This document shows, piece by piece, positions 33,714 through 45,662 of a DNA stretch of 64,000 bases. The notes below the pieces were generated by a model. It made no database searches, had not been told where the DNA came from, and saw nothing but the letters and a program-made list of their open reading frames with translations. A program made the position numbers and the translations under genes. Each line of letters starts with the position of its first letter. Within the stretch, counting starts at the first letter, position 1. This stretch comes from Heterobasidion occidentale (Eukaryota; Basidiomycota; Agaricomycetes; Russulales; Bondarzewiaceae), in the NCBI GenBank assembly GCA_039111635.1, contig JBCAQO010000005.1, positions 1-64,000 on the forward strand, written 5' to 3'.

Positions 33714-36700
33714 ATGGCGCACTCTTTCGTCGTTGCAAGATTCCTGCCTCAGCGATCTGCTCAGTGGACATCACCTTATGGTAGGAAAAAATCAGCAGAA
33801 ATTCACACCCACCCCTTCCTTGCCCTCCGCATTTACGCTAAGGACATGGGATATAGCAAACGACCCGAAAACGCCCACTTGTCCATGTTATTCATTGTGT
33901 CCTCAGAGAAACCCGTCAGAGCCTCCAAGGATTGCTTTTTTACTCTAGCACCTGCCGCAGAGAACTTGGAAAGGGTATTGACCGTAACTCCCCCTCTTAG
34001 CTCCAGCGAGCGCCCATTTTACCTTTACACATTTCCCAAGCTCCTTGCAGACTATACTGTCTCCGACCTCGACATCTCGGGCGATCGCTTCAGTGGGCCT
34101 CATGTATTGGACGCAGAGGATTTTAAAATATTCTGCAACACGATTCTGGAGGACGGTCGTCGAAGGACGACGGAACCTCGATCATCAGGTGGCGATGACT
34201 CCGTTGAAGATGGATGGGAGACGTGGAGCGGTGGAAGTGCCACGGGTACAGAGTACCAGCGGAAACCCAGAAGTTGTGATTTCGAGCTTCTGGATTGGCG
34301 GGATCCTTCGACATTAGCTCGTCCCTCGATCTACAACGAACTATTATTATACAAGCAGTACGTCGCTTTCCTTATACGTCTATTGAATGCCCATGATTAA
34401 CCTGATCATGTCACTAGGCTCGGATCTGACTACTCTTGGGCAGGTACGACTAAGACTATCTCATGGCTCAAAGAAGCACGTGCTGTAAGCGATCATGTGT
34501 ACTCACAGCGCGATAGTTGAACACTCATTGGACTTGACTTATTCAGGCGACATGCACGAAAGACATTTTGCTTCATCTGATTGAAGCCGGCAAGGTCAAT
34601 GTTCGAGGCAAAGAAGCCATGAGGCTCTATTCGATGCCTATTCCTTTCAATGGTGACCCGCATGAAGACGAAGAATCAGACGAAGGATCAGGTTGGGGAT
34701 CTGATTATGATTTCCCCGACGTTCAAGAAATTCCAGAGCCACAGCATGCAACGCCTGCAGTTGATGTCAAAGTCGTCGCACTCGACATATTGGGGACAAT
34801 CTTTGTCAGTTCTGAACTACACTGCTATTCTTCGACATCATACTAACCACGTCCCCACACAGGACCGCGAGGGAGGCATCCGCGACGCTTTGATATCATT
34901 GGCTCCCCTTGATTGGGAGAAACGCACGTCACGTCAGTTGATGGAGATATACACCGAGTGCGAGACACTCCGACTGAGGGAAGCGCCTGACGCATCCTAC
35001 TCCACGATCGTCCACACAGCATTGACTGATACGTTCCTACATCTTGGAGTCTCACCAGACAAAGAATCTTTGGACAAGGCTGTTGATATCATATTACTGC
35101 CACGTCTGCGGTCCGATGCCATCGACACGATCCATGTGTTGCACAAGCGGGGATACACCCTTGTGGGGATCCCATCTCTGGATGCGGTCACATTTGCTCA
35201 GTACTTCGAACCGCACATCCCTCCCGAGCTCACCATCGACATTCCACACTCCGCATGGGCCTCTCCCCACGCACAGAATCCTGCGCTTCTACCTGAGCTC
35301 CTCAAGCGCTCTCAATGTGCGCACCCGGATATCAAGCCTGTTCAGATCCTGATAGTGACGACTGGACCGTTTCGAATGGTGGAACCCGCTTGCACGGCAG
35401 GATTCCCGATCGTTCTCCTGAAAACTGCGTCCGGGTTAGAGTCTAAGGTTATATTGGACACCGCTACACCCACGTTGATCGTAGAGAATCTGTCGTCTCT
35501 GTGCGATGCACTGGATGAGGCTGAACTGAGCAATCCATCTACCGTTCCCGCCAAACGATCGCATAACATGTACCCACCATATCGCGTATGCGGCCATTAC
35601 CAGGTGACTCATATCATCGGTTCTGGTAGCTTTAGTTTGTGGACCATCCTTCTATCATAAGCCGTCTGTGTGTCTGATTTTAGTTTTAGGCACCGTGTGC
35701 GCCGCTTTTCACGTCCTCACGGGCGAGGAAGTTGCAGTCAAGCGAGAGATGCCAAAGAATAGCCAGCGGGATGAGGAAAGACCCCTTGCGGACGGTGAGA
35801 GCCCGTCTACGCGCAAGGCAACTCAGGAGGATGAAAGCTGCCTTCTGCCGTACGAAGCGCAAGTGTATTGTCAGCTGCGTGGGTACCAGGCCATTCCTGC
35901 GCTTCACCATTTCGAAATGTACGGCGGGGGCTACTTCTTGATCCTCGACCGACTCGGTGTGACGCTGGACCACCTCCGGCAGGTGTGCAGAGGGACGCTA
36001 TCGCTGCGAACGGTTGCAATGCTGGCCATGGAATTGGTGAGTAACCCTTGTGATCTAATTTGCGTCGATGTGAGTCTGACGGGTTTGATTCCTTACCTTA
36101 CAGATTGACCGAATTGAATTTGTACATTCACGAGGGATCATCCTACGCGATGTGAAGCCTCCCAACCTGACGATGGGTCGCGGCAATCGCTCGAATCTGC
36201 TCTACATGCTCGACTTCGGACTCGCCAAGCCGTTCATGAACCCGATGACAGGCGAGCACAATCCGTTCCGCACCGGCCTCGTGTGGGTTGGCACTGCTCG
36301 CTATATGAGCTACAATGTGCACTTTGGTCGAGGTATGTTTTCTCCCACGAGATATCTTTTCTCATTTTCTGATATGCGTCGGAATCTACAGAACCTTCCC
36401 GACGCGACGATATGGAAGCGCTCGGGAACTGTCTACTCTATCTGTTCCATGGACGACTGCCGTGGCAGGGCGTATATGGACCCTCCGTTCCTGCGAAAGC
36501 GTTGCGCATCGGGGAGATGAAGGTGGGCAAAGCTTTCCGCGATCTCCTTGCGCGGTCGCCGCCCGAGTTCACAGCGTACTTTGATCATTGCCGAAGCCTG
36601 GCGTTCGATGAGGAACCTGATTATTCCCTGTTGCGAGGGATATTTCAGAAGAGGATGGATGCCGAAGGATGGGATGTACACGGAAAGTACGACTGGGAAG

Positions 36701-36786
36701 ATCCGAGGGATTTAGAGAAGGGGACGCTGCTTCTGGATGAATACAAACTGGACGTTCGCTTCGTGCAGGGCGACCTCGATTGGTGA
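33714..36786 (+). CDS. Three-part protein: unknown N-domain, HAD (haloacid-dehalogenase-like), CK1-like kinase; intact copy 3
   Basis: Seven exons (33714-34357, 34418-34484, 34547-34804, 34863-35634, 35690-36036, 36104-36332, 36392-36786) total 2712 nt, giving 903 residues with consistent phases and GT-AG introns of 55-67 nt. Residues 1 to about 235 form an unrecognised domain, then an acidic linker (about 276-295). Residues about 310-545 resemble type II haloacid dehalogenases: nucleophile motif LDILGT with Asp317, an alpha-helical cap, GYTLVGIPSLD and ILIVTTGPFRMVEPACTAGF. Residues about 565-860 are a casein-kinase-1-like kinase: GSGSFS loop, Lys598 in EEVAVK, LRDVKPPN with Asp712, DFG at 733-735, and GTARYMSYNVHFG as the CK1-type activation segment. 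HRD reads LRD. The HAD lacks the second Asp of phosphatases and an obvious motif III Lys. The substrate is unknown and a cytosolic location is likely, as no signal peptide is seen. Confidence 0.85.
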
Positions 36787-37812
36787 AGCCAGTGAAATTT
36801 TCAACTCATGTATGATGATAGCTTTGCTAGATATATGCTCCATCCCATTGTATGCTCATGACAGTCCTCGTACTATGCCTATTTGAATGAGCATGGAATG
36901 TAGGCTCTGGTAGGCTCGATTGTCGTCCATGAATAGATGGTCCGTCTGATTTGCCTAATCGAACATTTTAGGAACGACACGTCGCGGCGGAGAACGGTAA
37001 AGTGAGAGACGAAGAATGCATTTACATTTCGTATTGGAACAGTTCATCGTGGCTGATTTCGCAGTACAAACGGGCGCTAACAAGTGAGCAAGGAGATGAT
37101 TCAGCTCCTTCCGCCGGTAGAAGAAGTTGCCGTGGAGAATACCGTGATTCCCTATGTCATGTCTTCAGCAGTATGGTAAAGCGATGACGCAGGGAATTGA
37201 AGTTGGCGCGCAGCATCCGGAAAAGGAGCTCAAGGTTATGAGTCGAGGTTTGAAGGAAAGAGAAAATATGAGAAGGCGGCTCAAGCATACCGGGTATATA
37301 TCGATGTCTGATGATGCGCGGACCAGATAGTCCAGTCGTCGCTAGAGACAGCGTTCTTGAAGCTTTTTGAAGAGGTTGGGAGATATCCAGGGGCCAACTT
37401 ACTCGCAGCACGCCCGGAGTTTCTGGGGGCCGCATTGCGCGGCTTCTGACAGCTCCCAACGGTCCGACCTCTTCCACTCTTTCAGCTCAGACACGTTAGA
37501 CAGACACGGCCCGTAACGGATACTGTAGTGCGTCGATGTAAAAAATCAGCGTCAAAATTCCAACAACAGTATCGAAAACTGTCCACGCTTAATATATCAG
37601 CAGCACTGTCCTGTGATCGCTCAAATTTTCTAGTGGCCCTTTCTGCGATGAAAAACTTGAAAGTCATTGAGTATGTTTGGATTTCTCAGACTATTATCTG
37701 TTCTGCTGAACTGATGTCATCTGCAGCAAAAATCCGTTATATAAACGCATCTGAACTTTGTCCTTTCCGTTTCGCGGGCATAGTTCAACGAACCTGCAGC
37801 GGTGACCAAATC
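36787..37812. other. Intergenic block upstream of copy 4, paralogous to 22844-23603
   Basis: 36930-37480 aligns with the block upstream of copy 1, including the CGACACGTCGCGGCG and GGGAATTGAAGTTGGCGCGCAGCATCCGGAAAAGG words. The minus-strand protein-like frames of copy 1 are further broken here. 37480-37812 is unique; it contains an open + frame continuing into the MAHSF start, but the first methionine with homology to the other copies is at 37813. No small companion gene is present in this interval. Confidence 0.6.
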
Positions 37813-40800
37813 ATGGCGCACTCCTTTGTCGTCGCCAGGTTTCTTCCTCAGCCATCTTCTGGGTGGACATCGCTATATGGCGCTAAAAAATCTGCAAGTA
37901 TCGATACTCACCCTTTCCTTGCGCTCCGCATGTACGCCAATGACACTGGACTTGGCAACCGACCAGGAGACGCCCACTTGTCTATGCTATTCATAGTTTC
38001 CTCAGAGAGGCCAGCTGGTGCTTCCAAGAATTGTTTTTTCCCTTTAGGGCCTGTCGCAAAGATAATGGACAGGGTATTGACCGTAACGCCCCCTCTTAGT
38101 TCCAGCGGACGCCCATTCTACCTTTACACATTCCCTAAGCTCCTTGCAGACTATACTGTCTCCGACCTCGATGTTTCAGGCGACCGCTTCAGTGGACCTC
38201 ATAAAATGGACGAATCGGATTTCAAGATATTCTCTAATTTGATTCTGGAGGACGGTCGTCGGAGGGCGATGGAACTTCGCTCGTCAGGTACCGATGAGCC
38301 CGTTGAAGATGGATGGGAGAATTGGAGCGGTGGAAGTGCGACTGGTACAGAGTACCAGCGAAAACCTAGAAGCTGCGTTTTCGAGCTTCTCGATTGGCGG
38401 GATCCTTCGTCACTAGCCCGGCCCTCGATCTACAACGAACTCTTATTGTACAAGCAGTGCGTCGTATTGATTCTAGTTCTATTGATTCTCTCCAGCTAAT
38501 CATGCATTTCCATAGACTAGGATCTGACTACTCTTGGGCCGGTATGACCAAAACTCTTTTATGGGTTAAAACGGCGCGTGCTGTGAGTGATCATGTGTAC
38601 TCATAGAGACGGTCGAACGTTCATTGGACTCGAATCATATAGAACACATGCAAGAGAGACATTATGCTTTGTTTGGGAGAAGGCAGTGAGCTTGATAGCC
38701 GAGGTGAAGAAGCCATCAGGCTCCATTCGATGCCAGTTCCTTACAATGGGGAGCCGATTGAAGAGGAGGAATTAGATGAAGACACAGATTATGGATGGGG
38801 TGATACTCCCGAACCTGATGTGCAGCGACTTCCCAATCCAAAGTGTGCAACGCCTGCCATCGATACCAAAGTCGTCGTGCTCGATCTTTTGGGAACACTT
38901 TTTGTCAGTCCTGTGCTATCACACCGTCATCTGACTTCGTATTGATCATGTCTTCACCCAGGACCGCAAAGCAGCTATCCAAGATGCTCTAGTAACATTG
39001 GTTCCGCTTGATTGGGAGAAACGCACCTCACAACAGTTGATGGAGATATACATCGAGTGCGAGATACTTCGATTCAGGGAAGCGCCTGATGCATCCCACA
39101 TCATGATCGCGCATACCGCATTTGCCGATACCTGCCTACACCTTGGAGTCTTGCCAGAAAAATTATCGCTGGACAAAGCAGTCGATATCTCATTAACGCC
39201 ACGTCTACGGGTCGACACGATTGAGACGGTGTGTGCATTACACAAGCGTGGATACACCCTTCTGGGGATCCCGTCGCTAGATCCGGCCACATTTTCTCGG
39301 TACTTCGAACGACATATCCCTCCAGAAGTAACCGTCGACATACCACACTCAGCATGGCCATCTCCTCACGCGCAGAACCTGGCGCTCTTACCAGCTATCC
39401 TCCAGCACTCTCAGTGTAGATATCCTGATATCAAGCCTACTCAAATCCTTCTAGTGACAGCCAGCCCATACCGCAACATCGAACCCGCTTGCGCAGCAGG
39501 TTTCCCAGCTGTTCTGCTTCAGAATGATGCAGACATCGAGTCCAAGGTCATTTTGGACACGGCTCCACCCACCTTGATCATAGAGAACCTGTCGGCTCTG
39601 TGCGACGCAATGGACGGGCCTGAACTCAGCAATCCCTCTATCGTTCCCGCTGTCCGGCCGTATTAATTGTTCCGTCCATATCGCGTATGCGACCACTACC
39701 AGGTGACGCGTATCATAGGTTCTGGCGGTTTCAGTTCGTCAACAACATCCTTCTTTTGATACCTTGTATGTCTAATCTACTTATAGGCACCGTCGTTTCT
39801 GCTTTCCACGTCCTGACGGGCGAGGAAGTTGCCATCAAGGAGGAGATGCCGAAGACTGGCCAGCCGGACGAGGAGGTATTCCTTTCGAATGGCGAGAGCA
39901 AGTTTTTCAAGCGCAAGGTGTCCAAGGCCGATGAAATATGCCTTTACCGTACGAGGCGCAAGTGTATCGGCAACTGCGCGGGTATCAGGCCATCCCTTCG
40001 CTTCACCGGTTCGAAATGTACGGCGGGGGCTACTTTTTGATTCTTGACAGAGTCGGTGTGACGTTGGAGCATCTTCGCAAGGTGTGCCGAGGGACGCTGT
40101 CACTCAGAACGGTTGCGATCCTAGCCCTAGAAATGGTAAATGCCTTTTGTGCTCTGTCCTTACTTATCCAATATTTCACTTTTTTCCCAGATTGATCGAA
40201 TCGAATTCGTTCATTCACGAGGGATCATCCTACGCGATGTCAAGCCACAAAACTTGGCCATGGGTCTTGGCAACCGCTCCAGCTTGCTCTATATGTTCGA
40301 CTTTGGACTCGCCAAGCTGTATATTGACCCCACGACAAACGAGCACATTCCGTTCCGAACCGGTCTAGTCTTGGTAGGCACTGCTCGCTATATGAGCTAC
40401 AATGTCCACTTTGGTAGAGGTATGTCTTATATTGATTTATCATCACATCCATGACCTAATGATGTCCGAACCTACAGAGCCTTCCCGCCGCGACGACATG
40501 GAAGCGTTAGGGAACTGCCTGCTCCATCTTCTCCATGGGCGACTCCCGTGGCAAGGTATATATGGACCCATACCTGCAAAAGCACTCCGCATCGGCGAGA
40601 TGAAAGCGGGAAAGCCATTTCGTGATCTCCTTGCGCGGTCGCCACCCGAGTTCACAGAGTTTTTTGATCACTGCCGAAGCCTGGCTTTCGAAGAGAAGCC
40701 TGAATATTCACTGTTGTGAGGTATATTCAAGAAGAGGATGGATGGTGAAGGGTGGGATGTGAATGGAAAGTACGACTGGGAAGATCCGAGGGATCTGGAG

Positions 40801-40935
40801 AAGGGGACGCTGCTGCCGGAGGAATACAAGGTGAACATTCGCTTCGTGCAAGGTGACCTAGGTTGGTGGTCCACAGCCCGTACAGCTTTCCTGCATAGAT
40901 GTCCAATCTCCTTACTCCTCATACGTGGTTCTTAA
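37813..40935 (+). pseudogene. HAD-CK1 fusion, copy 4 (stop codons and frameshift)
   Basis: Exon 1 (37813-38456) is the same length (644 nt) as in copy 3. Introns follow at 38457-38515, 38583-38642 and 38904-38961. The HAD domain is open, with VVVLDLLGTLF and ILLVTASPYRNIEPACAAGF. A TAA at 39664-39666 stops the frame between the HAD and kinase domains. The kinase half continues with GSGGFS, HVLTGEEVAIK, a one-base loss near 39941-39948, FVHSRGIILRDVKPQN, MFDFGLAK and ARYMSYNVHFGR. CGA is replaced by TGA at 40717-40719, and the normal TGA terminator is replaced by TGG at about 40867, so the frame runs on to 40935. It is the most diverged full-length copy. A truncated protein of the N-terminal and HAD parts remains possible. 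Confidence 0.8.
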
Positions 40936-41167
40936 TCTTGGGTGCACGAGCAATGAGATTCCCTCGCACTGCCGAAACTTGCATTAACAAATTTCATATC
41001 TCGCTCCTGCGACTGCTTCTTGCTTGAGGCGACGGCAGTGATGATTGTGGAACGTGATAGATAGATCAATCCAATGCAGCTCGCTTTTATATATATGATA
41101 AAGTGTCTACTATCAAGCGACTACAAGAACATACGAGTTATTAGCTGCCGAATACGGTTTGCTACCG
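40936..41167. other. Intergenic, between copy 4 and the convergent helicase gene
   Basis: A short convergent intergenic space with a TATATATA word at about 41090. No gene is seen. It carries the 3' ends of copy 4 (plus) and the helicase (minus). Confidence 0.5.
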
Positions 41168-44100
41168 CTAAACCCCTCCTCTCCTCTGAGTGTCTTGCCT
41201 ACTCCTTTTGTCTGGCCTCCAGAGCTCTTCTTGTGAATCCCGCTTTCGCTTCTCCCCACTCCAAGATCCTTGTCCATGTTCAAACCACTTACGCTGGAGA
41301 TTCTGGTGCTGAAACTCGATTGGCCAGTCAGAAATCCTTGCTTCTAGGCCTACTTTACGTTCTCTATGCTCGGCTTTCCGCCTCGCCATTTTCGCGTCCT
41401 GATACTCTTGCGCTCGTAATGCATGCTGTACGCGCCTTGTCACGTCTTCCTCCCTTTCTCTGTCGATTGCATACCGGCTCCAATTAGAATATGCGACAAC
41501 AGCATCCTGGACATACAGCGTGGTCCGCGAAGCTGTTTCGGTGTTGTGTTTGGATTCGGTTGTGTAAACGGGAGAAGGTGCTTGTGATGTCCGAGGCATA
41601 CCCCTGTGCTGAAATGGTGAGCTGATGCGAGATATCAAGGGAGGCTTGGCAATGCGATTCGGTGCTTCGAAGGTACCCGAGATTGAGTTGGAGGGCGGCG
41701 TGGCAGAGGGGTTCGGCAATCTAACAAAGCGACGATAAGATGTTTGGGCCACGGGTCTGGCGACTCTCCGAGGGCCCTCTCCGAATTGCCTATATTGCAT
41801 TGGTTCTCTGCCGCGCAGACCTATGTCTCTATGCTCGGCCAATTGCTTCGCACGATAAGCCCGTTGATATAATGCCTCTTGCTCTTGGCGTACACGCCGC
41901 CTTCGGAACTCTGCCTCTTTAAGCTTCCTAGCATACTCATCATCGCATTTGGCACAGGAGTTGGGTGGGATTTCATAACACTTATAGCTCTGTGGATGGT
42001 TTTTCGGGCAGAATGAGTTCATGACTGCCTCACACCGCACACCTGAATGATCTGAGCGTGGATGACATGTGAAGGTGCAGCCATGGATGCCGCATTTTAA
42101 TCTGATTCCACTGAAGGACGTGGCAAGGGCCAAGCGTCTGTCAGCATCAGGCGAATATGCGACAGTCAAACATACCAAGGATTTCGGCACCCCCCACGCG
42201 GGCAGTACATATCGAAGTCATCAGCACACCTCAGGAGCGTGGTTTCGTTTGGGTGTTGCTCGCATTTCGCTGGGAAACCATCGTAGAGATGGCCCTTGCT
42301 TCTGAGCAGATTCAACAATATCTTCCACGATTCGCCACCCTTGCGGGCCTGCATGAAAGTGTCCACATCGCCGACCATGATCAGAGCGTCCCGTGCACGA
42401 GAGAGAAGGACAGTAAGGCGCTCTGGGGAGGACATGAAACCGATATTGTGGTACCAGTTGCTCCTCGTGAGAGAGATTATCACGATGTCGCTTTCTTCTC
42501 CTTGGTAGTTGTCTATATACGTTGCGTTAAATCTAGCGTGATACGAAGGGTTCGGCACGAAAACGAGAACAAACCTAACGTTGCAAGGCGAATGGGACTT
42601 CGTTTGTGCCTCGCGGACGATGGAAAGAACAGCCCGGCACGAATGAGGTCAAACGTGTCCAGATCATTTAGCACAGGATCGTTGTCCGTCATCGCCATCT
42701 GCAACGCACGAAGCTGGCCAAGATATGGTGTTAAAATCACTAGTTGGTTGGATTCGTAACCTTGCCGTTCCAGATACCAAATAATTTTCAAAACAAGTTT
42801 CACTTCGAAACTATCCCAACAGCATCAGCAATCTGCGTAATCTACGCATTGTATATGGACATACATGTTTTGTTTCGAGGTCATCGCAACCATGTCATCG
42901 AGCTCCAGAAGCTGCGAAAGCTCGTTCTCAGGTTTGTTATGGTTGATGAAGACGATGTTGTCTTGGACGCCCCGCAAATTTGGACGGTTCTTCGTTCGGT
43001 CGGCGTCCAGGAGATCAGGGTATGTCAATTGTCGGACGAGGTCCGAGATCTCTGGTCGCATCCTGTATTGTTGGCGGAGCGTCTTGTGGGGATATCCCTT
43101 CAGGACGAGACGTTCGAAGAGAGATCTATTGAAATCTAGCCCTTCGCCCTTCTCGACCGTGAGGCTGTAGTTGTTGGCTTTCGGGCGCAGCTGCCTAAAG
43201 GTGAAACTGAGCACAGAAATGATTTGGAACTTTTAGAAACAAAAGCGTACTTGTGATCTCCGATGAGAATAAGTTGTTTTGTATCCTCATTGAGAGCTGT
43301 GAGGATATGAGACTCGAGAGTTTCTCCCGCTTCTTCCACCAAAACGATACTCGGCCGTGCACCACCAATCTGCTCACGATATTTCGCTGCCGCGGTGGTC
43401 GTGCATCCAATGATACGCTTACTTTTCAGGACCGCGATATCTCTCTCCACATATTTGGCGCGAATCCGCGCCAAGCATTCGTTGTACTCCTTTCCAGCGA
43501 CCGATACGATGTCGACGTGGTCCTTGAGCATGTCTTCTTTCCATCGGGAAAGTTCTGCCTGCCGTTCGACGAGAGACATTCGCCAGATCTTTTCCGCATT
43601 GACAACGTTGACAGCATCCATGTACACCCCTGCATTTTGACCCTTGGACCAACGATCGAAGAGATAATTTGGCCTGACATCTCTGCCACTCCGCTCAATC
43701 GTGCATGTCCCGTCATCCGACTCCGGGAGGCAAAGCGCATCAAAGTAAGGGTGTTTCTCGAAGCTACACTGCAGATAACTCAGGATAACCGTGGCATTGA
43801 GATCGAAAGACCTATAGGCTCTGAAGCTGCTCTCCAGGTGCACGCGAAGTCCATCAGCCTCCGACTTCATGCTACGAATTTCAACCCGATCAGCTCGCTT
43901 GAATCGTTTTACTTTCGTCTGAATTCGCAAGGCTAGAGAGGCTGCCTTTGTCGTCGTTGATCTAGCACCTAAACGGACAATATTCGATTCGGGAATGCCA
44001 ATCTTCAAGAGGTCTTCGAGGAATTGATCAAGTGCATGATTCGTATAGCATACGACGAGGATGGTCCCAGAGGAAAAGTCGTGAAGTGACTTGGCAAGGA

Positions 44101-45662
44101 GCGCGCCGATGAACGATTTGCCGGTACCTGGAGAATGCGATTACAATCGTGAACATGGTGGAAAAATGCATGTTCATACCTGGAGGCCCTTGTATCAACG
44201 AGACTCTCTGTGTAAGACCCAAAAGGAGACACGCAGACTGCGCTTCGTCGAGAACGATTGGACATGGTGTGTTGAGGAGCTCTTGAAGATTTTGTGAAGG
44301 TTCCCTTTTAAGAGCCTTGACGATCTGCATTGGCGGGTCAGAGATAGACTCCGTCTCGTCCCCATCGCTCCAAAATAGCAGTTCAGGTGCGAAGGGGATG
44401 TCCTGCTTCTCCTGCAGCGCAGTCAGGACGGGCTCGTATGCGAAGACGGCAGTACTAAGTTGGAGTAGTGTGATGTGTTTGGACGTCTGAAGCTTTAGGA
44501 GAGCATAAGTGGTGTTTGCTGTATCCTCGAGCTGAACCACGATGACGGGTGGACACTTCGCGAGTAGCTTCTCTTCTCGGTGAATCGTTGCAAAGGCCAC
44601 AATACATCCATCGACAACGAGACACGTCATGGACTGGTGCCGGAATACATTCTGGTTTCTGTGGAGATGCGCAAGGCGGGACTCCGGCTCGACTGTCCTG
44701 AACCAGTACAGGTCCTCGTGGCACTGCAGCCTAATACCCCACTTGCACGCTTTATCCGGAGACGACTGGCAATGCTCCCCAAGGAGGGTGAGGCCGTCGA
44801 TGACGAGTCCGCGAAACCTCCCCTTCTTTTTCCCGAACACAATGTCCAGCTCCTCCCGCATCGCATACAGCATGTCCTCCCTGAGCAAGCGGAACTGGTT
44901 GTCGAGGTGCATCGCGACACGCGTCTCTGCCATGTCCGGATCATCGAGGGCGGCGCTCGGGCGTAGGAATGCCGCACGCTTGCACGCGAGCTCATCCACG
45001 GTCGGGAGGATCGTGATGTCGCGAAAATCTGCAAAATCGTTGTTGTGCCGTCCGCCTGGACCACGTGACAGATCGATACTTGCATAAGCGCCCGACACGC
45101 TGGAGGGGATTGAGTCAAACACGCTCTTGATCTGGGTTGCGAGCTCACGGACTTCATCATGGGGGGAGGAAAGGAGGGCGGCGGAGATCGCGGGGTTGTT
45201 GGCGAGCTCATGATGAGGGACAGCTAATTCTCCGGGCAGCGAAATCAGCTGCCGGAGCAGCCAAGCAAAAGCGAGCTGGCCGTCTTGACTTAACTCCCCG
45301 GCTTGGAACGCCTTTGTGAACGGGGACCAGAAGATGGGTGGCTCGACGATCGCAATGATGATCTTCATCAGAAAGTTGCCTCCACCGATGATCGTAAGAT
45401 TCGGAGCCAAAAGATACTTGAGCAAGTCTGTCGCAGGGCCGTTGAAGAAAGTGGGGGTCAAATCAAAGCGCATCGCGCTCTGGACGCATTCGAGTCCTTG
45501 CGTACTGGAAGCCAACATGCTGATACAGGTTGCGGCATCGTGTTGGGCACAGATAGCCTCGAGGAACCGCATGCTGAAGTTTTGGACTAACCGTTGTTCG
45601 CCATTGGTGAAGGTCTTCAGGAATATGAGATGTTCTACCGCTCTGAGGTCGTCTCCGCTCAT
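41168..45662 (-). CDS. NFX1-type zinc-finger SF1 helicase (ZNFX1-like)
   Basis: Multi-exon gene with its start at 45662. A 480-residue N-terminal region precedes the helicase core. The Walker A motif is split by an intron: SLIQGPPG (about 44190) and TGKSFIGALLAKSL (about 44120). Motif II is VEEAGE, motif III LILIGDHKQLRPK (intron within), motif IV TLRQQYRMRPEISDL, motif V NYQGEESDIVIISLTRSN and motif VI RLTVLLSRARDAL. After splicing, CPRGGCRNPCGIRLKCGIHG followed by CTFTCHP forms an NFX1-type zinc finger, then a basic, arginine- and glutamine-rich tail to 41168. The arrangement matches the fungal and animal ZNFX1 family, UPF1-like RNA helicases linked to RNA silencing and heterochromatin in animals and fission yeast. 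Whether this gene has that role is inference. No lesion is obvious, though exon ends were not all determined. Confidence 0.85.

Noticed and set aside
43253..43936. 227-codon plus-strand frame, and several others at 44-45 kb
   Set aside because: They are antisense shadows of the helicase gene, whose motifs are read on the minus strand.
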